From Thiothrix subterranea (GTDB taxonomy: Bacteria > Pseudomonadota > Gammaproteobacteria > Thiotrichales > Thiotrichaceae), in assembly GCF_016772315.1 (NCBI RefSeq), contig NZ_CP053482.1, positions 2,666,001 to 2,730,000 of the forward strand: DNA of 64,000 nucleotides, read 5' to 3'. This document shows positions 8,099 through 16,719 of this stretch, one piece after another. The position numbers and the translations under genes were made by a program. The stretch's first letter is position 1. Each line of letters opens with the position of its first letter. The notes beneath the pieces are model-generated. The model was not told where the DNA came from and did no database searches. It saw nothing but the letters and a program-made list of their open reading frames with translations.

Positions 8099-8114
8099 TG
8101 TCGTATTCCTAACA
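8099..8114. promoter_or_regulatory. NifA-type activator site in the nifE divergent region
   Basis: TGTCGTATTCCTAACA matches TGT-N10-ACA. It is symmetrical and lies 47 bp from the nifE -24 element and 86 bp from the minus-strand -24 element, so one site could serve both promoters. The remainder of the 7959-8211 gap holds no gene that I can support. Confidence 0.75.
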
Positions 8115-8160
8115 ATGCAAAATCACACCGATGGCATTATTAAACAAACAGTTAGCCATC

Positions 8161-8176
8161 TGGCACACCCCTTGCA
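8161..8176 (+). promoter_or_regulatory. Sigma-54 promoter of nifEN
   Basis: TGGCACACCCCTTGCA is an excellent -24/-12 match (TGGCAC-N5-TTGC), about 35 bases before the nifE start. Confidence 0.9.
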
Positions 8177-8211
8177 ATGTCCTTCCCAACGACTGACCGA
8201 GGTAACGCCCC

Positions 8212-9612
8212 ATGATGAAGTCCAAAGACATTGCCGCACTGCTGGACGAACCAGCTTGTACCCACAACAAAAAGGAAAAGTCCGGCTGCGCTCGCCCAAA
8301 ACCCGGCGCATCGGCGGGCGGTTGTGCCTTCGATGGCGCACAAATCGCGCTGCTGCCGATTGCAGACGTGGCGCACATTGTCCACGGCAGCATCGCCTGT
8401 GCAGGTAGTTCATGGGATAACCGTGGCACACGTTCCAGCGGTTCGCGCCTGTTCAAGATCGGTATGACTACCGACCTGACCGAACAGGATGTGATCATGG
8501 GGCGCGGCGAAAAACGCCTGTTCCATTCCATCAAGCAAGCGATTGACGGCTACAGCCCCGCCGCCGTCTTCGTCTACAACACCTGCATCCCCGCGCTGAT
8601 CGGCGATGACATCGAAGCCATCTGCAAATCCGCGCAAGAACGTTGGGGAACGCCCGTCGTGCCGATTGATTGCGCCGGATTTTACGGCACGAAAAACCTT
8701 GGCAACCGCATTGCCGGTGACGCGATGGTGAAACACGTCTGCGGCACACGCGAACCTGACGCGCTGCCCAGCGGCGCGGAAAGCGACACCTTCAAAGTCC
8801 ACGATGTGAATCTGGTCGGCGAATACAATATCGCAGGCGAACTCTGGCACGTCTTGCCACTGCTTGACCACCTCGGTATCCGCATCCTTTGCACCCTCTC
8901 CGGCGATGCGCGTTTCCACGAAGTGCAAACCATGCACCGCGCCAAAGTGAACATGATGGTGTGTTCCAAAGCCATGCTCAATGTGGCGCGAAAACTCGAA
9001 GACGCTTTCGGCACGAAATGGTTTGAAGGCAGCTTCTACGGCGTGCAAGACATGAACAATGCCTTGCGCGATTTCGCCCGCCTGATCGACGACCCGTACC
9101 TGACCACACGCACCGAAGCCCTGATTGCTAGAGAAGAAGCCCGCATTAACAAAGCCTTAGAACCCTGGCGGCAACGTCTCAAGGGCAAGCGCGTATTGCT
9201 GTATACCGGCGGGGTGAAATCCTGGTCAATCGTTTCCGCCTTGCAAGATTTAGGCATGACCGTGGTGGCAACGGGGACGAATAAATCCACCGAAGAAGAC
9301 AAAGCCCGCATCCGTGAAATCATGGGCGAAGACACCAAAATGGTCGAAGACGGCAGCCCGCGTTCCCTAATCAATATTGTGCGTGAATACAATGTCGACA
9401 TCCTCATCGCGGGTGGACGCAATATGTACACCGCGCTCAAAGCCCGCATCCCGTTCCTCGACATTAACCAAGAACGTGAGTTTGGTTACGCGGGTTATGA
9501 AGGGATGCTGGAACTCGCCAAACAACTCGCCCTGACGGTCGAAAGCCCGATCTGGCAAGCCGTGCGCAAGCCCGCGCCGTGGGCAATAGCCAAGGAGGCT
9601 ACTCATGGCTGA
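8212..9612 (+). CDS. nifE: FeMo-cofactor assembly scaffold NifE
   Basis: NifE and NifN form the NifEN heterotetramer on which the NifB-derived precursor is converted to FeMo-co. The 466-aa sequence shows the NifD-like fold: [31 protein letters not shown] at the N-terminus, [33 protein letters not shown] and late [18 protein letters not shown]. The cysteines at about 38, 63 and 124 correspond to scaffold cluster ligands. Two adjacent ATGs (8212, 8215) follow a GAGGTAA site. Its end overlaps nifN by 8 bp. Confidence 0.96.
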   Translation: MMKSKDIAALLDEPACTHNKKEKSGCARPKPGASAGGCAFDGAQIALLPIADVAHIVHGSIACAGSSWDNRGTRSSGSRLFKIGMTTDLTEQDVIMGRGEKRLFHSIKQAIDGYSPAAVFVYNTCIPALIGDDIEAICKSAQERWGTPVVPIDCAGFYGTKNLGNRIAGDAMVKHVCGTREPDALPSGAESDTFKVHDVNLVGEYNIAGELWHVLPLLDHLGIRILCTLSGDARFHEVQTMHRAKVNMMVCSKAMLNVARKLEDAFGTKWFEGSFYGVQDMNNALRDFARLIDDPYLTTRTEALIAREEARINKALEPWRQRLKGKRVLLYTGGVKSWSIVSALQDLGMTVVATGTNKSTEEDKARIREIMGEDTKMVEDGSPRSLINIVREYNVDILIAGGRNMYTALKARIPFLDINQEREFGYAGYEGMLELAKQLALTVESPIWQAVRKPAPWAIAKEATHG

Positions 9613-10993
9613 GATCACCAAACGCAACAAAGCCCTGTCCGTCAGCCCGCTCAAAGCCAGCCAAACCATCGGCGCAGCACTCGCCTTCCTCGGCTTTCAC
9701 CGCGCCATTCCGATGTTGCACGGGGCGCAAGGTTGCACCGCCTTCGGTAAAGTATTTTTCGTGCGCCACTTCCGCGAACCGATTCCATTGCAAACCAGCG
9801 CGATGGATCAAATCTCGGCGGTAATGGGTTCGGATGAAAACGTGGTCGAAGGGCTAAAAGCGATTTGCAGCAAAAACAATCCGTCATTGGTCGGTGTTCC
9901 CACTACCGGCTTGGCAGAAACCCAAGGCAGTGACGTCACAATGGCAACGGGCGAATTCCGTAAGAAATACCCCGAATATGCCCACATTCCGGTGGTGGCG
10001 TTGTCAACACCCGATTTCACGGGCTGTTTGGAAAGCGGCTTTGCCAAAGCGGTGGAAGCGATTATTGCCACGCTCGTTCCCGATGCTGCTACCGCAGGTA
10101 CGCAACCGGGTAAACGCCCGCATCAGGTCAATGTGCTGGTGAATGCCTCGCTGACCCCCGGCGATTTGGAAGCCCTGAAAGACACCATCGAACTGTTCGG
10201 TTTGCGCCCGGTGGTGATCCCCGATTTGTCGGATTCGCTCGATGGGCATTTGCCAGAAGACGATTTTAGTCCGCTAACCATTGGCGGCACGCTGGTGTCG
10301 GAAATGGCAACGCTGGGCGATGCGCTGGCAACGCTGGTGATTGGCGCGTCAATGACAGCGGCGGCGGATACTTTGCACCAGAAAACCGGTGTACCGGATT
10401 ACCGTTTCAACCATTTAATGGGGCTGGAGGCTAACGACCAGTTTGTCCATACCTTGCACACGCTTGCCGCCGAACCTGTGCCGCCCAAGCTGCAACGTCA
10501 GCGGGCGCAATTGCAGGATGCGATGTTGGATACGCACTTCATGCTCGGTCTGTCGCGTTTTGCGATAGCGGCTGACCCGGACTTGCTGAATGCCTTTTCG
10601 CAATTGCTGGCGGAAAACGGCGCGTATACCGTGGCGGCGGTTGCTCCGGCGAATGCGCCGATTCTCAAGCACATCGCCGCCGACAAGGTGCATATCGGCG
10701 ATCTGGAAGATTTGGAAAAAGCGGCGGAAGCCAATGAAGCCGAAGTGCTGATTTGCAATTCGCACGGGCAGGAAACGGCGTTGCGGCTGGGTATTCCGCT
10801 GTTACGGGCAGGTTTTCCGCAGTATGACTTGCTGGGTGGGTATCAGCGGCAGTGGATTGGGTATACGGGAACGCGCCAGACGCTGTTCGACATTGCCAAT
10901 ATTTTGCTGTCGTTGGAAAAGGGCGAGATTCATCCGTATCAGTCGATTTATGCGCAGAAGCGGGATGGGGAAGGGGCGCATACGCGGCATTAA
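9605..10993 (+). CDS. nifN: FeMo-cofactor assembly scaffold NifN
   Basis: This 462-aa NifK-like partner of NifE begins [44 protein letters not shown], with the conserved Cys of the scaffold at HGAQGCTAF. It continues with [16 protein letters not shown] and ends with a typical YRLLGG-like motif, [31 protein letters not shown]. The ATG at 9605 has an ideal AAGGAGG site located in the end of nifE. Downstream the nif order breaks: nifX is not next but 10 kb away. Confidence 0.95.
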   Translation: MAEITKRNKALSVSPLKASQTIGAALAFLGFHRAIPMLHGAQGCTAFGKVFFVRHFREPIPLQTSAMDQISAVMGSDENVVEGLKAICSKNNPSLVGVPTTGLAETQGSDVTMATGEFRKKYPEYAHIPVVALSTPDFTGCLESGFAKAVEAIIATLVPDAATAGTQPGKRPHQVNVLVNASLTPGDLEALKDTIELFGLRPVVIPDLSDSLDGHLPEDDFSPLTIGGTLVSEMATLGDALATLVIGASMTAAADTLHQKTGVPDYRFNHLMGLEANDQFVHTLHTLAAEPVPPKLQRQRAQLQDAMLDTHFMLGLSRFAIAADPDLLNAFSQLLAENGAYTVAAVAPANAPILKHIAADKVHIGDLEDLEKAAEANEAEVLICNSHGQETALRLGIPLLRAGFPQYDLLGGYQRQWIGYTGTRQTLFDIANILLSLEKGEIHPYQSIYAQKRDGEGAHTRH

Positions 10994-11700
10994 TCTTCGC
11001 GGACATCCTCTTCAAAATCGCAAATACGGTCAAAAATGACGGTGGCAATGTGTGCGCACACGGCTTTTACGGTATTCCAGTCGTGCCATTGGGTGGCGAG
11101 GTTTTTGTATTCGGACAATTCCGTGTCTTCCAGATCGTAGGGCATGGCATTGGCGAGTTGCACTTGCAGTTGTTGCAAGGGCGATTCGCCGTTGTCTTGC
11201 TGGTATAACTTGTCGAATGAGCGGAGTGCTTGTGCTACCCGTTCATCGCCCATGTGGTCAGCCAGTGCCACGAAGTCGAGATAATCCCGTGTGGCATTGC
11301 GTTTGAGGATCAGCACGCCTTTGATGCGTAAAATTTCATGGTCTGTGGGTACGGTCAAGCGTTCGCCGTGATAATCAAGCACCGTTGTTTCCAAGGGGGC
11401 TTCGCGGATCAACTGCCGTACCCCGGTTTCAATTCCATCCAGACTACCCAGAATTTGTACTGGACGTTGAACGCGGGCAGTTTTCCAGCCCGCTACGGAT
11501 TCGAGTTGCGCTAGTACCGTGTCAAAGCGTGCCCGTAGGTCGGTCAATACGTGGTCAGCATCGCGTGAAAAACGGTGTTCGGCGTGAATGGCGGATGCTG
11601 TTCCACCAACTAATACGGCATCGGGCAGGATGCGTTGTAAATGTGCGGCAGAAGAGAGAACGAGTTCCCAGTCAGGCAGCGGGGCGGTGTGCTTGGGCAT
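10990..11700 (-). CDS. AbiEii-like nucleotidyltransferase, candidate toxin
   Basis: This 236-aa protein contains [22 protein letters not shown] near residue 31, the GG-T...H-R-S-D-D pattern of AbiEii/MNT-like nucleotidyltransferases. It also has a second conserved stretch, [30 protein letters not shown]. AbiEii-type toxins transfer nucleotides to tRNA in type IV toxin-antitoxin and phage-abortive systems. The gene is convergent with nifN (4-bp overlap) and overlaps the small upstream gene by 29 bp. The family assignment rests on motif appearance; the molecular target is unknown. Confidence 0.7.
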   Translation of the reverse strand: MPKHTAPLPDWELVLSSAAHLQRILPDAVLVGGTASAIHAEHRFSRDADHVLTDLRARFDTVLAQLESVAGWKTARVQRPVQILGSLDGIETGVRQLIREAPLETTVLDYHGERLTVPTDHEILRIKGVLILKRNATRDYLDFVALADHMGDERVAQALRSFDKLYQQDNGESPLQQLQVQLANAMPYDLEDTELSEYKNLATQWHDWNTVKAVCAHIATVIFDRICDFEEDVRED

Positions 11701-11899
11701 AGTGCATCCAGAAGTGGTAACGTTGGGCGTAAGGGTCAGCTAAGTAGGGGCGGCAAATGCGTTCTACTTTTTCCAGCAATGTTTGTTCTTGTAGAACGGC
11801 TTTGCGTAGTTCTGTCCAATCTTGCCAGCGTCCACGCGAAATGATGTCGTCGATGGCAGCGAGTGTGAAACGCTGGTGGTTGAGGTGACGGTGTATCAT
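11672..11899 (-). CDS. Small partner of the AbiEii-like nucleotidyltransferase
   Basis: This 75-aa protein, MIHRHLNHQRFTLAAIDDII then SRGRWQDWTELRKAVL, is helical and carries [19 protein letters not shown] at its C-terminus. It overlaps the nucleotidyltransferase start by 29 bp, so the two are coupled, as antitoxin and toxin often are. The coding sequence may continue upstream in another frame (a 21-codon piece at 11896-11961), so the annotated start may not be the ancestral one. No known antitoxin DNA-binding motif is visible. Confidence 0.55.
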   Translation of the reverse strand: MIHRHLNHQRFTLAAIDDIISRGRWQDWTELRKAVLQEQTLLEKVERICRPYLADPYAQRYHFWMHYAQAHRPAA

Positions 11900-11961
11900 G
11901 GTGAATAGCCCCTTTCAGTGCTTGTTGCTCCGTGTAGGATGTTTTCAACGGTTTGTCTCAT
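11896..11961 (-). CDS. 21-codon reading frame, possible N-terminal piece of the small partner gene
   Basis: On the minus strand ATG at 11961 opens MRQTVENILHGATSTERGYS plus a final Pro, whose TGA overlaps the ATG of the 75-aa gene. Either it is a coupled leader peptide or the two frames were once one gene separated by a frameshift. No function can be assigned. Confidence 0.3.
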   Translation of the reverse strand: MRQTVENILHGATSTERGYSP

Positions 11962-12040
11962 AATGAGTTTCCTATTTTCAATGGTTCTTCATCGTAAGTT
12001 TATGTTACTGTCGTAATCTTGCAAATTTCAGCTATATGAA

Positions 12041-14293
12041 TCAAAGATATACAGGACACATCCTATCCATTTGTCCTAATGCATCAACGTCAACTTCCTG
12101 TCGCAAAGTTGCAAAACGGTCTGCATGATGCGTTGTCACGGGAAGGCGAGGATGACGGTACAGCGATGCCCCATGAATCCGACTCAATAACACCACCTGT
12201 TGAGCCAAGGTAATCAAATCGGTTGAGCCGTAACGTTTGCGTAGACGTAAAGGGCGTACACTCACCGCGTTACCCCAATTTTTGCCTAATTCATCTCCAC
12301 TGTAAGTTGAGACAACAATTTCATCCTGACAAGGGAAAAAGATTGCATCGCCGACTTCTGGGTTAGAAAATGTTGGCTTAATTTCTGGCGGTACAGGTGG
12401 ATGTCTGCGGTATAAAACAGGTGCACCCGATTTCAATACTTCCAGTACATCAACTTCAACTTGGTGTTGTTCAGAGAACGCCTTGATAATATCCAACGAC
12501 TCATAAAACTTACCATCCCGATGTAGGGTAATACGTTTTGGAACATCGCCATTGTGTGCTTTTTTGTAAAGAGTCAGACTTTTTTGTAATAATAATCCCA
12601 GTGCTTCATCATTCATCCGCTCACCTTTTTGTCTGTCAGCTAACTGCCAACCTAATTGTGCACCTTCACGAGTAAATAAGAATGCAAAGCCGGGGGAACG
12701 GGTTGTTGTTCCACCCATATCCAAGCCAATGAATAGATCAGAATCACCGGGCATATTTTCAATCGCACACAATTGACCGCCTCCTTTACTGAATAAACCC
12801 GCAGCCAAATTATGGTAGTAGGAATCACTATAGTGATTGGGTCTGTGGTCATAACGCATGAATTGAGTCGCAATTTTATGACTAAATGCTACATCCCGAA
12901 TTTGTTTCTTTGGATCTTGATTAGCCAACGCAATGAGTAAAATGGCATTCTCAAAGCGATTGCCTGTATTATTAAGACGTTGATCCAACGCATCTGCACT
13001 TATGATAGGTTCAGGGAGTTTTGTTAGCGGCGGGAGTTTTTCGCTGCAAAATGATTGACAGGTTTCATAGGCTTTCTTGATTTTAGAAAAAATGACATCT
13101 TGTTCAGCATCTGAATGTTTGCCCACGATAAGTGGAATAACTTTCTGGCGAGTCATGTTGGAAAATGCCTTGAGACGTAGTACAGCTCGTTCATTATCCG
13201 CCACACCTTTATGGAAGTGCAGTTGAATATCGGGTTTTACAGATAACCGCTCATAATTAACAAATTTCAAACTATTGAATTTAGTTGCAAAAAATGGCAA
13301 ATAAAGTCCTTGTGCCAATCCGCTTGCTGTATACATACGTTCCTGAATAGACCACTTCAAATTCTTGGCTAATTTGTTCAGTAATGACGAGTCGATTTGT
13401 TGTAGTGTGTCAAAATCAAACATAGGCTGAACTAGTGCAGCCAAGTGCATAACGGACTCGTTTCTTCTGCCATAACGGACACGAATCACGGAGGAGTGGG
13501 CTGCATTAGCGAGTTGCTTTTTTGAAGCCAGTGCTTTTTCTTGGTGATATTCCAGTATCGTTTTTCCCAATCCATCAATTTCAGTCTCAGGTGAAGCACT
13601 TTGATCAATACCAGCAAACTTCGCAACGGTAAATCCCTTATTGAATTCACTGTATACATGACGTACCTGATCAATTTTTTTTAACCATTCTGGACGTTTA
13701 TGGATAATCCATTCAAGCGTTATTTCAGGATTTGCTAGAATACGATGCTTAATGTTTAATTCAAGTAATAAAGTACCACACGTAAGTAACTTTGGTGCGA
13801 GCTGCAAGGTTTGGAAGACGCTCAGGTAATCACTCTTTACTGTAATTCGTGTGGAGGGTTCAATTTCAGAAATAATCGCATTACCGTATTCTTGATCAGC
13901 TTCAATATCTTTACGACCCCTAGCAAGTTGTCGGGCAGCTTGTTGAATATCCTGATTAATTAAACGCTCAATGGCTTCTCTTTGCTTATTATCGCAACTA
14001 GTCAACATCAATGGTTCAGGATTTACCAAAGACAGTTTTTCACCTTTGAATTCATATTCCAGTTGTTCCATCGATTTAACAGTAATCAGCGTGTAGGCAT
14101 CTAGTTCAGTAGCAGGAATCCAGCCGTTATTTGCGGAAACCATTCGTGCCATACGTCGACAACGTTTAGTTGAATCCTCATCACTTTGCCAAGGAGTAAC
14201 CGTGAAACGGTATGACCAGACAGAGACTTCACTGAATTTCCTATCTGCTTCTAAAGCACTTAGCCCTATTGTCGCTGATGTATTATTTTCCAT
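12041..14293 (-). CDS. Long prokaryotic Argonaute (PIWI protein), likely catalytically active
   Basis: The 750-aa product ends in a PIWI domain. DLFIGLDMGGTTTRSPGFAF supplies D525, DRQKGERM the glutamate finger (E558, or E563), ITLHRDGKFYESLDIIKAF supplies D593, and LPVTTHHADRFATL supplies D725. Together these give the DEDD tetrad of slicing Argonautes. The spacing, the 'VLEVLKSGAP' segment after the third acid and 'LLSRIHGASLYRHPRLP' before the last follow long pAgos. The first 380 residues should hold N, L1 and PAZ-like domains but diverge strongly; the MID 5'-phosphate residues could not be placed. pAgos use small guides to attack invading DNA or RNA. It starts 27 bp after hsdS, the last gene of a type I restriction operon, and looks more AT-rich than the nif genes. 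Confidence 0.88.
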   Translation of the reverse strand: MENNTSATIGLSALEADRKFSEVSVWSYRFTVTPWQSDEDSTKRCRRMARMVSANNGWIPATELDAYTLITVKSMEQLEYEFKGEKLSLVNPEPLMLTSCDNKQREAIERLINQDIQQAARQLARGRKDIEADQEYGNAIISEIEPSTRITVKSDYLSVFQTLQLAPKLLTCGTLLLELNIKHRILANPEITLEWIIHKRPEWLKKIDQVRHVYSEFNKGFTVAKFAGIDQSASPETEIDGLGKTILEYHQEKALASKKQLANAAHSSVIRVRYGRRNESVMHLAALVQPMFDFDTLQQIDSSLLNKLAKNLKWSIQERMYTASGLAQGLYLPFFATKFNSLKFVNYERLSVKPDIQLHFHKGVADNERAVLRLKAFSNMTRQKVIPLIVGKHSDAEQDVIFSKIKKAYETCQSFCSEKLPPLTKLPEPIISADALDQRLNNTGNRFENAILLIALANQDPKKQIRDVAFSHKIATQFMRYDHRPNHYSDSYYHNLAAGLFSKGGGQLCAIENMPGDSDLFIGLDMGGTTTRSPGFAFLFTREGAQLGWQLADRQKGERMNDEALGLLLQKSLTLYKKAHNGDVPKRITLHRDGKFYESLDIIKAFSEQHQVEVDVLEVLKSGAPVLYRRHPPVPPEIKPTFSNPEVGDAIFFPCQDEIVVSTYSGDELGKNWGNAVSVRPLRLRKRYGSTDLITLAQQVVLLSRIHGASLYRHPRLPVTTHHADRFATLRQEVDVDALGQMDRMCPVYL

Positions 14294-14320
14294 GCTATTT
14301 AATTCCTGTCGTTGCCCTTG

Positions 14321-15682
14321 CTATTTACTGTGACGTGATGTCTTCACATTGTTACTGTTGCTTGCCTGAATCCGCGCCAACAACGCCGCCGCGCTGTTCT
14401 CTCCGCTGATCAACTCAGGATTTTGCTCGCGCCACTCTGCTGTCAACTCACCGCGAAACGCTTTCGCCAGAATCGCCTGCGTCAAATGATTCACGCGCTG
14501 TTGGGCAACCTTCACGCGCTGCTCAATCTGATCCGCAAACGCAAACAACTCCTCCACCCGCCGCACGATTTCGGTTTGCTCTTCAATTGGCGGTAAATTA
14601 ATTGGGGCAGAACACACGGTCTGCTGATTGATTTTAGGCATATTACCAGCCGTACCTGTTGCATTATCATGAAAGTATTTTCTGACTTTTTTGGATAATA
14701 AACTGTAATGTAAATATTCGCCTAGAATACTTTCATTAGGTTCGCACTTCATCATTAAATCTGGATAAACATATTTTTTTTCAGCACCTTTGTAGATAGC
14801 ACTAACACCAACATAATCTAATGAATTTGCTCGTTGAATTAAAATATCTCCTGACTTTATCCATAAGTACGAATCATCGGCTATATCAATATCAATAAAC
14901 TTAAATTTATCTTCTATAAAATAACCTAAAGTTGTCGCTGATAAGGTCAGATTACGATAAGGGGTATTATAATCGACTCCTTTCGGAGAATAACCGTTTC
15001 GTGGTTTCTCTTTGACTACATCCAAAACTTTTTTATTTTTCCAACCTATTAACTCTTCACTTTTACGCCACTCCTCCGTCAGTTTACCACTCACCGCCGC
15101 CGCCAGCACCGATTGGCGGAAGCGTTTCAGGATGTTAGGAATGGCATCAAGGCGCGTTTTCAGGGTATCGACTTGCGCGAGGAGGTTGTCGAGGAGGGTG
15201 GCGATTTCTTTTTGTTCGGCGAGTGGGGGAAATGCAATCTCATGTTCTTTAATTAAAGACTGAGAAATATTTGGTTGCGCTCCACCTTTGCCTTTTGCAA
15301 CAAAATTATCTCTCTCATTAAGAATTAAATAATATAGGTAGTCGGTAAATGTTATTCCAACTATCGGCTGACCTACTGCACAGGCTTGATTTGTGGTTGC
15401 ATTTATTCCGAGTATTGAAGTTTTGCCAATTGTTGCACCATACATAGCCAGCGCAACAGAACCTTTAGGGAATAATTTTGCGCTTGAATTAGTAATAGCT
15501 TCTTGCGTGATAAATTCATCAACACGAGTTAATATTTTGCAACCAAGATCGCCTGTTTTTACCCAAGGTACATTTCCACCATAATATTCTGTGTTTTTAC
15601 GAGATGGTGTACCACCTGAACCCCAATGGGCAATTTCACCGAGAGTCGTATTAGTCCAGCCGTTAGGAAGTTGATTGGTCAT
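14321..15682 (-). CDS. hsdS: Type I restriction-modification specificity subunit
   Basis: HsdS chooses the bipartite DNA target for both HsdM and HsdR. This 453-aa protein has the usual two target-recognition domains, each followed by a helical spacer: LPNGWTNTTLGEIAHWGSGGTPSRKNTEYYGGNVPWVKTGDL ... FPPLAEQKEIATLLDNLLAQVDTLKTRL, then a second domain ... LPPIEEQTEIVRRVEELFAFADQIEQRV. The second domain is visibly AT-rich, as exchangeable recognition domains often are. The start overlaps the stop of the YhcG-like gene by four bases. Confidence 0.95.
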   Translation of the reverse strand: MTNQLPNGWTNTTLGEIAHWGSGGTPSRKNTEYYGGNVPWVKTGDLGCKILTRVDEFITQEAITNSSAKLFPKGSVALAMYGATIGKTSILGINATTNQACAVGQPIVGITFTDYLYYLILNERDNFVAKGKGGAQPNISQSLIKEHEIAFPPLAEQKEIATLLDNLLAQVDTLKTRLDAIPNILKRFRQSVLAAAVSGKLTEEWRKSEELIGWKNKKVLDVVKEKPRNGYSPKGVDYNTPYRNLTLSATTLGYFIEDKFKFIDIDIADDSYLWIKSGDILIQRANSLDYVGVSAIYKGAEKKYVYPDLMMKCEPNESILGEYLHYSLLSKKVRKYFHDNATGTAGNMPKINQQTVCSAPINLPPIEEQTEIVRRVEELFAFADQIEQRVKVAQQRVNHLTQAILAKAFRGELTAEWREQNPELISGENSAAALLARIQASNSNNVKTSRHSK

Positions 15683-16719
15683 GCTTGATCATCCTTATTC
15701 AGCCAGTCGTTTTGTAGTTCTTGTTCGATACGTTCAATGCTGGGGAGTTTGTCTTCTAAATCGGGTGGGAGTGCTTGGGCGAGTTGGTATTCGGCAATGC
15801 CAATGGGTTTGCTGTTATCGCGTAAGGCGTATTCGGCAATGATCTTGTTGCGGTTTTTGCAGAGTAATAAGCCAATGCTAGGCGCATCGTGTTCGGTTTT
15901 GAAATGATCATCCACGGCGGATAAATAGAAGCTCAATTGCCCGGTGTGTTCCGGTTTGAAATCCCCCGCTTTGAGTTCAATCACCAAATAGCAGCGCAAT
16001 TTGAGGTGATAGAACAGCAGGTCAAGGTAGAAGTCTTGCCCGCCAATTTCCAGATGAACTTGCTTGCCAACAAAGGCGAATCCCGCCCCAAGTTCGATCA
16101 GAAATTGGCTGATGTGTTGGGTGAGTGCTTGTTCAATATCACGTTCCCGCGCTTCTGCACCCAAGGAGAGAAAGTCAAAAATATACGGGTCTTTGAGCGT
16201 TTGCTGGGCAAGTTCGGACTGCGGAGCAGGCAAGGTCTGCGCAAAATTCGTGGCGGCATTGCCTTGACGTTCCAGCAAACGGCTTTCGATTTGGTGAACC
16301 AATACGTTGCGTGACCATCCGTGTTGTCGGGATAGTTCCGCGTAGGTTAACCGCTCAACATTGCCTTTCAGTTTGGTCAGTAACACCAAATGATGACTCC
16401 ACGGCAATTGTGCAACAGGCTGTTGCACAAATTCAGGTTCACTCCATGCCTCGGCAAATGCTCGCATATACTTCAGATTTCGTGCTGAAAATCCTTTCAA
16501 TTCGGGGAAGGCTTGCCGCAAATCCTGCGCCAGTTGCTCAATGACTTTCGTACCCCAGCCCTGTTGTTGTTGGCGTTGTAGGATGTCATTGCCAATCTGC
16601 CAATACAGCTTGAGCAATTCTTGGTTAACCGCTAACGCTGCCCGTTGTTGCGCAGTGAGAATCTGGGCTTTCAGTTCGCCCAGCCATGTTTGGTAAGCGG
16701 TGTTGGATAGCTCACTCAT
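15679..16719 (-). CDS. YhcG/DUF1016-family PD-(D/E)XK nuclease-like protein
   Basis: This 346-aa protein has the two parts of the YhcG family. The N-terminal DUF1016_N region (QRAALAVNQELLKLYWQIGNDI ... GWGTKVIEQLAQDLRQAFPELKGFSARNLKYMRAFAEAW) includes WSHHLVLL. The C-terminal nuclease-like domain (FYLDLLFYHLKLRCYLVIELKAGDFKPEHTGQLSFYL) has the D...ELK core. Such proteins are commonly found inside type I RM loci; the biological role is unresolved. It is coupled to both hsdM (ATGA overlap upstream) and hsdS (ATGA overlap downstream). Confidence 0.9.
   Translation of the reverse strand: MSELSNTAYQTWLGELKAQILTAQQRAALAVNQELLKLYWQIGNDILQRQQQQGWGTKVIEQLAQDLRQAFPELKGFSARNLKYMRAFAEAWSEPEFVQQPVAQLPWSHHLVLLTKLKGNVERLTYAELSRQHGWSRNVLVHQIESRLLERQGNAATNFAQTLPAPQSELAQQTLKDPYIFDFLSLGAEARERDIEQALTQHISQFLIELGAGFAFVGKQVHLEIGGQDFYLDLLFYHLKLRCYLVIELKAGDFKPEHTGQLSFYLSAVDDHFKTEHDAPSIGLLLCKNRNKIIAEYALRDNSKPIGIAEYQLAQALPPDLEDKLPSIERIEQELQNDWLNKDDQA

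Noticed and set aside
14640-15060. AT-rich stretch in hsdS as a foreign insertion
   Set aside because: It coincides with the second target-recognition domain, which is normally variable in composition, and the frame is continuous.
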